In this document: piece by piece, positions 5,987-10,355 of the stretch
How the letters are laid out: each line of letters begins with the position of its first letter
Numbering within the stretch: the first letter of the stretch is position 1
DNA from: Bacteroidota bacterium
Lineage (GTDB): Bacteria; Bacteroidota; Bacteroidia; Chitinophagales; UBA2359
NCBI GenBank assembly: GCA_020629895.1
Contig: JAHDCM010000088.1
Coordinates: 1-10,355, forward strand
Direction: 5' to 3'
Length of the DNA: 10,355 nucleotides
Notes under the pieces: generated by a model
The model's input: the letters and a program-made list of their open reading frames with translations, nothing else
Databases searched by the model: none
Told to the model about the DNA's origin: nothing
Program-made: the position numbers and the translations under genes

Positions 5987-8722
5987 ATGGATAAATTAGC
6001 AGAAAAGAAGTATGATTGGTGGGCCATATTGGCAGTATTTATCTGGCCCTTCCTTTTTCTGTTCAAATATGTAATTGATGGGCAGCCATTTTCAGAGGCC
6101 ATCACGCTTGATGTCATTCACTTTTACTACCCCAAAGCCTACCTTTTGGATGCCATGAGTGAAGGGCGTATTCCTTTATGGTCTCCTGTGGAATCTTGTG
6201 GTTTCCCCTTCTATTCCAGTCCCTACAATCAAGTATTCTACCCCTTTAATATCCCACTAGCCTTATACTATAAGTTTACGGGTGGCTTTTCATGGGTCGA
6301 TTACCAACGATATGCCATTTTAGGCATTTCACTCTTTGCAGTGTTTATGTACAAATGGTTACGCTGCCTCAAAATCGACTGGAAATCGGCTTTATTTGCC
6401 ACTTTAGTACTTAGTATTTGTTTTAAACTGACTGTTACGATCAATCGTGCGCCTGCCACCCATGCAGGAGCTTGGATCATGATGATTATTTGGGGGATGA
6501 CGGTTGCTGCACAAGCAGGACGCGCCTTGCGTGGAGGCTTCTATGTATTTATTGCCTCTCTGATGTTATTTACCAACATCTACCCTTATTATATTTACTA
6601 CTGCATTTTTCTAGTGCCTATCTATGGTTTAGCCCTGCTTATACCCAAAACGCGCGAAGCATTTATAGGTGAAAAGAACTTAGCACTAGGAAAGTATATT
6701 ACTTCAATGGGAATCGGCTTTGCCCTTCCATTACTTATATGCGCCCCCTATTACTGGAAAGTCAAACAGGTGTACGGCACTGTCAATGCACGAGGCGATG
6801 CCGCAGCTAGTTATATCACTGATGCCACTTTTTCACTAAAAGATACTGTTGCGTCTCTTATTTTCCCTGTTTACGCCGATTCGAGAGGCTGGTATTATTT
6901 CGGTTTTGTAGGCTTATTACTCATCGTTATCTTCCTTATCAATAATGTCTATCGCATTACCAAAGAAAAGCCCAATCGCACCCTTACAATCAGTGCTATT
7001 GTGTATTTTCTCTTTATCAGTCTTACCACCTACGGTGGCTTTTTCCTATTTCACCTTTTCATGGCCATCATACCCGGATTTGCTAGTTTCCGAGCTTGGG
7101 GACGGCTCAATCTATTACTATTATTTCCCCTTGCCATTTTACTAGCCAAAGGCTTCCATGTTTTTTATCAAGTTGTTTTTGACCCATCATCACGTATCGA
7201 AAATTTTTCAGCGCGCATTAAGCGTTTTTGCCTACTCTTTGGAGGCGTTTATTTGCTTTTACTAATCATACAACTTGCCTACTTGCAATTCTTTGAGGTT
7301 AGTTATTTATGGCAAATAAAGTTTTTAGCCCTCAAGCCGCATTTTTTCAATCCTATTTATATCGTAATGGGAGCAATAGCCTTTACTATCTTAGGAGGCT
7401 TATTATTTTTCTCCAAACGATTACAAGTAGACAAACCTGAAACAACTCCTCTTTTAAAAATGGGAAGTATTGCAATTCCTTTAGGATTACTAGCTCTTAC
7501 TAGCTTTGATGTTGGTTATACACCAATCTACTTGCGTTCGCACCCACCATTGGAAGTACATGCAAGAGAACTAGAAACAGGTAAACAGAATCCTGATTTT
7601 GAGGACTTATTTATCAAGTCATTTGATGTGCCTCGAAATTATGTAAAAAACAAACAGTTTCACCTCACCAATATCTATCGCAAAAAAGATCCTGCATTTT
7701 CTGTGAAACCAGGAGTGAGTTGGTGGTCTTCTAGTTTTACGCGATTTGTAGAAAAAAACAGCGAAATAGTACCAAGAGCCAAATGGCGTAAAACCATCAA
7801 CTATAACCAAGCCCTTCAACGTTTTTTAGGCATGGAAGATGGGAAAAAAATATACTTTACCCAAAAGCTCAATTATAAACTCAATAAAGTACAACAGTTT
7901 CTAAAAGAGAATAGAGCTTATGAAAAGAAAAGCCGATTTCGTTATCTCGTCAATGAGTATAACGGAGACTACCTAGATATTGATGTGATTAATAACTTTG
8001 GAGGCTATCTAACATTTGTGGATAACTGGACTCCCGAATGGAAAGTAAAAGTAGATGGTGAGCCTGCTAAAATGGAAGTATTATTTGAGACCTTTAAGGC
8101 AGTACACCTAAAAAAAGGAACCCATCGAGTACAATTTTACTATGATCCCGCCCCTTTTACATTTATAGGGAATGTACCTCATGACGTACAACGCGCAACC
8201 AATATGCGTACCGATAGTACAGGAGGAATAGTCGAACAACTAGAAGCCTCCAAGCAAGTACGTTGGAATAAACTAATCAATGTAAGAGAAGATGACAACG
8301 TACTGGTATGTACGAGCAAAAAGGCAAAATGGGGACTTGCTGGTGCTATTTCTCTCAATACACTCGAAGCAGGTAAAGATGGCTTTTTTGAATGTACGAT
8401 TGGTGAAACAGATAAAAATAGAGTCATTGGATGGGGACGCAATAACCCCAATGAACATTATAACCCTATTTTATACGCAGTACACCTAACATCCAAAGGC
8501 ACCCTCAATATTATTGAACAAGGAAAGAAAAAGAAAACAGATATCGGATATCGAACAGGTGATATTATACGTATAGCACGCAAAGAAGAAAAAATCACCT
8601 ATTACCGAAATGGAGAAGCCATATACACTTCTACTGAACCCTCTAAAACCCGTTTACTAATTGATACGAGTTTCCTAAATGAAGGAGGCACCTTGTACAA
8701 TGTCAAGGCAACTTTCTTTTAA
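5987..8722 (+). CDS. YfhO-like GT-C membrane glycosyltransferase fused to a C-terminal concanavalin-like domain
   Basis: A 911-residue integral membrane protein. Residues 11-30 form the first helix. The first outer loop holds D42 and H45 in LDVIHFYYP, then GRIPLWSPVESCGFP (60-74), the pattern of YfhO and related GT-C enzymes that use polyprenyl-phosphate sugars. Roughly a dozen helices follow up to about 507. Residues 655-721 are a small beta domain (GGYLTFVDNWTPEWKVKVDG) common near the YfhO C-terminus. Usually a final helix follows; here it appears to be replaced by a linker and a beta-rich module at about 757-911. RTGDIIRIARKE and YYRNGEAIYTS in that module resemble SPRY/ConA-like beta-sandwiches of Bacteroidota surface proteins. 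In Bacillus, YfhO transfers a sugar delivered by CsbB; here a CsbB-like GT2 lies three genes upstream. Acceptor and catalytic residue are inferred. The stop shares TTAA with the convergent gene. Confidence 0.82.
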   Translation: MDKLAEKKYDWWAILAVFIWPFLFLFKYVIDGQPFSEAITLDVIHFYYPKAYLLDAMSEGRIPLWSPVESCGFPFYSSPYNQVFYPFNIPLALYYKFTGGFSWVDYQRYAILGISLFAVFMYKWLRCLKIDWKSALFATLVLSICFKLTVTINRAPATHAGAWIMMIIWGMTVAAQAGRALRGGFYVFIASLMLFTNIYPYYIYYCIFLVPIYGLALLIPKTREAFIGEKNLALGKYITSMGIGFALPLLICAPYYWKVKQVYGTVNARGDAAASYITDATFSLKDTVASLIFPVYADSRGWYYFGFVGLLLIVIFLINNVYRITKEKPNRTLTISAIVYFLFISLTTYGGFFLFHLFMAIIPGFASFRAWGRLNLLLLFPLAILLAKGFHVFYQVVFDPSSRIENFSARIKRFCLLFGGVYLLLLIIQLAYLQFFEVSYLWQIKFLALKPHFFNPIYIVMGAIAFTILGGLLFFSKRLQVDKPETTPLLKMGSIAIPLGLLALTSFDVGYTPIYLRSHPPLEVHARELETGKQNPDFEDLFIKSFDVPRNYVKNKQFHLTNIYRKKDPAFSVKPGVSWWSSSFTRFVEKNSEIVPRAKWRKTINYNQALQRFLGMEDGKKIYFTQKLNYKLNKVQQFLKENRAYEKKSRFRYLVNEYNGDYLDIDVINNFGGYLTFVDNWTPEWKVKVDGEPAKMEVLFETFKAVHLKKGTHRVQFYYDPAPFTFIGNVPHDVQRATNMRTDSTGGIVEQLEASKQVRWNKLINVREDDNVLVCTSKKAKWGLAGAISLNTLEAGKDGFFECTIGETDKNRVIGWGRNNPNEHYNPILYAVHLTSKGTLNIIEQGKKKKTDIGYRTGDIIRIARKEEKITYYRNGEAIYTSTEPSKTRLLIDTSFLNEGGTLYNVKATFF

Positions 8723-9177
8723 AGGCTATATTGATCGACTTTATACTTATTAACAGCAGCACATAAGTCATCCAAATAATCTTTCGAAGCTCTAAGCCCT
8801 AGACCAGCACGACTCTTATAACGTTTTATAAAAAGTAGCTTCATTTTATTAAAAGGGGTACCATCGGCATACCCCTCTAAAATGGCAATTTTCCCATTAT
8901 CGTCATCCGTTATTGCTAGGGCGCGATAAGAATCCGTTATTAAAAAAGGAGGAAGTTCTCCATTCCCTACTTGATCCACGATCTTTTTATAGACATCCGT
9001 CAGTAAGTCATAAAGCTCCAACTTGATTTTGAAACTAGGAGTAGCCACAAACCAGCAAACCAATTCCTCCTGTAAGTCCTCGCGCATACCTTTGGCAATC
9101 TCCAATGCCAATTCTCGGCTCTCGACCTCTTCATGCATCGCCAAACGAAGCCAATTTTCTTTAGTGATCTTTTCCAT
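8719..9177 (-). CDS. Hypothetical protein with a ribosomal L7/L12 C-terminal-like motif
   Basis: I do not recognise the family of this 152-residue soluble protein. The first 70 residues are charged and probably helical (EEVESRELALEIAKGMREDL, then KIKLELYDLLTDVYKKI). The middle part (77-106) has short hydrophobic strands around FLITDSYRALAIT and KIAILEGYADG. The end, LLFIKRYKSRAGLGLRASKDY at 114-134, resembles the G-L-G-L-x-x-A-K helix-turn of the L7/L12 C-terminal domain, a motif also seen in small proteins of unknown role. That similarity is by eye only. The gene faces the sugar/sulfation cluster and ends on the same TTAA (8719-8722) as the YfhO-like gene, so it is probably not part of that pathway. 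Start ATG at 9175-9177 (CAT on the plus strand) follows an A-rich stretch without a Shine-Dalgarno. Confidence 0.72.
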   Translation of the reverse strand: MEKITKENWLRLAMHEEVESRELALEIAKGMREDLQEELVCWFVATPSFKIKLELYDLLTDVYKKIVDQVGNGELPPFLITDSYRALAITDDDNGKIAILEGYADGTPFNKMKLLFIKRYKSRAGLGLRASKDYLDDLCAAVNKYKVDQYSL

Positions 9178-9192
9178 TACTTTTTTTTATGA

Positions 9193-9220
9193 CAAATTAA
9201 ATGAGTTAAGCTACAACAAA
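9193..9220 (-). promoter_or_regulatory. Possible Bacteroidota-type promoter for the minus-strand hypothetical gene
   Basis: On the minus strand TTTG (plus 9217-9220) is followed 16 nt later by TTAATTTG (plus 9193-9200), one base off the phylum's TAnnTTTG -7 box. The box lies about 15 nt before the start codon, leaving a very short leader. The spacing is slightly shorter than usual. The 205-nt gap between the divergent genes (9178-9382) is AT-rich, and I saw no equally good promoter for the plus-strand L,D-transpeptidase gene. Confidence 0.3.
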
Positions 9221-9382
9221 TCAGATCTATTTTACGCTATTAATAATAAGCCTTTAATCTTTGACCATTTAAAATAGTCATGATCAAGGCAGTTTATTAA
9301 TCTTTTCACTAATTTTAGGGACTTGCCTCCCCTTCTTGTACCCTACCTCAAAAAATACATATACATACAGAGTTTTACTACC

Positions 9383-10123
9383 ATGCGAAATACCTTAATG
9401 GCAATTTTCGGAACATCTATCTTCCTATTACTAATACTAGCGGTTGTTTGGATCATCAAAGCCAATAATTTTCAACCCGAATACCCCATCATGGAAGATA
9501 AACTAGTCGTTCCCGATGCCACAGAAAGTAAGATAGAAAACCTTTATGAAGCGTGCATGTTAACAGATAAGTTGGATTTCAATATCTTCCGTCGTGCCAT
9601 GCTAGGCTATTTTCACTTACCACTCCTCAATAATGATGTACTTACCATCATTGATTATTCCAAAGCTTCCACCGAAAAACGCCTCTATTTAATAGACTTG
9701 CGTAAAAAAAGATTATTACACCATACCCTCGTTGCACATGGAAAAAACTCGGGTAGCAATTACCCTAAACGCTTTTCCAATAAAATTGATTCCAAAAAAA
9801 GTAGCTTAGGCTTTTTAATTACAGGAGAAACTTATCGCGGACAACATGGCTACTCACTCCGTTTAGATGGTGTAGAAAAGGGCATCAATGACAATGTACG
9901 CGTGCGAGATATAGTCGTACACGGCTCCGAATATGTTAGCCATACCTATGCCGAAAAAAAAGGACGCTTAGGCTTGAGTTGGGGCTGTCCCGCCTTACCT
10001 GAAGTAGATTATGTACGCATTATTGATAAAATCAAAAACGGTAGCCTCATTTACATCTATGCCGAAGACAAGCACTACGAAAAAGCTAGTAAATTTATTC
10101 CTGAAGGCGATCAAAATAGCTAA
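9383..10123 (+). CDS. Membrane-anchored YkuD_2-type L,D-transpeptidase-like protein
   Basis: A 246-residue protein with one N-terminal membrane helix (about 4-25), no lipobox, and a periplasmic catalytic part. The L,D-transpeptidase site is clear: IVVHGSEYVS supplies H180 and GRLGLSWGCPALP supplies the nucleophile C202, in the arrangement of the murein L,D-transpeptidase catalytic family PF13645. LYLIDLRKKRLLHHTLVAHGKNSG (101-124) is the family's first conserved block. Such enzymes are expected to act on peptidoglycan tetrapeptide stems, forming 3-3 crosslinks or attaching partners; the exact reaction is not proven for most PF13645 members. I chose the ATG at 9383 because the helix follows at once. 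An in-frame TTG at 9323 would add 20 residues lacking any signal-like character. It is separated from the cluster by the minus-strand gene, so it probably has its own promoter. A palindromic element starts 22 nt after its stop. Confidence 0.85.
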   Translation: MRNTLMAIFGTSIFLLLILAVVWIIKANNFQPEYPIMEDKLVVPDATESKIENLYEACMLTDKLDFNIFRRAMLGYFHLPLLNNDVLTIIDYSKASTEKRLYLIDLRKKRLLHHTLVAHGKNSGSNYPKRFSNKIDSKKSSLGFLITGETYRGQHGYSLRLDGVEKGINDNVRVRDIVVHGSEYVSHTYAEKKGRLGLSWGCPALPEVDYVRIIDKIKNGSLIYIYAEDKHYEKASKFIPEGDQNS

Positions 10124-10145
10124 ACACATAGTGATAAATAATATA

Positions 10146-10241
10146 ATGGGCGTGCCGTGTATTGAAAAAGCGCAATAGTAGAGCCACAAGCTTTTGTGGC
10201 TCTACTATTGCGCTTTTTCAATACACGTCGGGCTTTCGGCT
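10146..10241 (+). repeat. Palindromic intergenic element, right copy (perfect 34-bp stem)
   Basis: The element runs ATGGGCGTGC (10146-10155), a hairpin with exact 34-nt arms (10156-10189 and 10194-10227) around a GCTT loop, then TCGGGCTTTCGGCT (10228-10241). The frame equals that of the minus-strand element at 80-170, so the two copies face outward from the cluster, yet the stem sequences differ completely. A perfect 34-bp stem in the absence of sequence conservation implies selection or a copying mechanism acting on the palindrome. It starts 22 nt after the L,D-transpeptidase stop. No U-tract follows the stem, so a role as a simple intrinsic terminator is not well supported. Confidence 0.8.
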
Positions 10242-10355
10242 AATATAGAGCTACTCGCACAGGGTTCACTATGGTCGTCCCTTGTCTTCGCTCATACCGC
10301 TCAGCCTGCGGCACTCCCTAGTTCACAACTATGCTCCTCACGCCCTATTCCGCCT
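10242..10355 (+). other. GC-richer, gene-free tail next to the right palindromic element
   Basis: These 114 bases up to the window edge contain no plausible ORF and are visibly richer in G and C than the genes. GTTCAC occurs at about 10263 and again at 10321, each followed within a few bases by CTATG. The last bases, CCCTATTCCGCCT (10343-10355), resemble the minus-strand reading of 50-60 (CCTATTCGCCT) beside the left element. This tail may be the distal part of the same repeat family, with the left copy carrying a shorter version. The element may continue past the window. Confidence 0.4.

Noticed and set aside
9323..9382. TTG start extending the L,D-transpeptidase by 20 residues
   Set aside because: The added residues lie before a normal ATG that directly precedes the membrane helix, and they add no signal or domain feature.
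10156..10227. Rho-independent terminator of the L,D-transpeptidase gene
   Set aside because: The stem is far longer than usual and is followed by GTCGGGC, not by a U-tract; the short T run lies inside the stem. It may still stabilise the 3' end.
80..10241. Composite transposon or insertion sequence bounded by the two palindromic elements
   Set aside because: No transposase or integrase gene lies within the window, the shared edges are short, and target-site duplications cannot be assessed.

Overview
The window looks like a piece of a Bacteroidota chromosome, possibly a marine Saprospiria- or Flavobacteriia-like lineage. The evidence is indirect: A-rich leaders without a clear Shine-Dalgarno before most starts, moderately AT-rich genes, a YkuD_2-type L,D-transpeptidase of the kind common in this phylum, and a concanavalin-like beta-sandwich domain frequent in its surface proteins. 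No rRNA, tRNA, CRISPR array or transposase is visible.

Layout. Positions 1-170 hold ORF-free repeat DNA with two stem-loops. Positions 221-8722 hold seven genes on the plus strand, mostly 7-72 nt apart (the sixth follows a 101-nt repeat-bearing gap), with one 26-nt overlap. In order they are an Fe(II)/2-oxoglutarate dioxygenase, an aldo/keto reductase, a sulfotransferase, a polyprenyl-phosphate sugar synthase-like GT2 with two C-terminal membrane helices, a UPF0104/MprF-flippase-like membrane protein, a second, unrelated-looking sulfotransferase, and a 911-residue YfhO-like GT-C membrane protein carrying an extra C-terminal lectin-like domain. A small minus-strand gene (8719-9177) converges on this cluster and shares a TTAA palindrome with it as both stop codons. 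A membrane-anchored L,D-transpeptidase-like gene (9383-10123, plus) follows. The window ends in a second copy of the repeat type seen at its left edge.

How the genes may work together (inference). The GT2, UPF0104 and YfhO-like proteins resemble the three parts of a membrane glycosylation system: a lipid-linked sugar is made on the cytoplasmic face, flipped, and transferred on the outer face. The known parallel is CsbB/GtcA/YfhO in Bacillus, with UPF0104 in the place of the flippase. The two PAPS-type sulfotransferases, the dioxygenase and the aldo/keto reductase would then be tailoring enzymes, so the locus is a candidate for making or decorating a sulfated surface glycan or glycolipid. The product cannot be read from sequence.

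The most unusual DNA structure is the pair of outward-facing palindromic elements at 80-170 (minus) and 10146-10241 (plus). They share the same flanking motifs (ATGGGCGTG on one side, TCGGGCT on the other), but their long hairpin stems have unrelated sequences.
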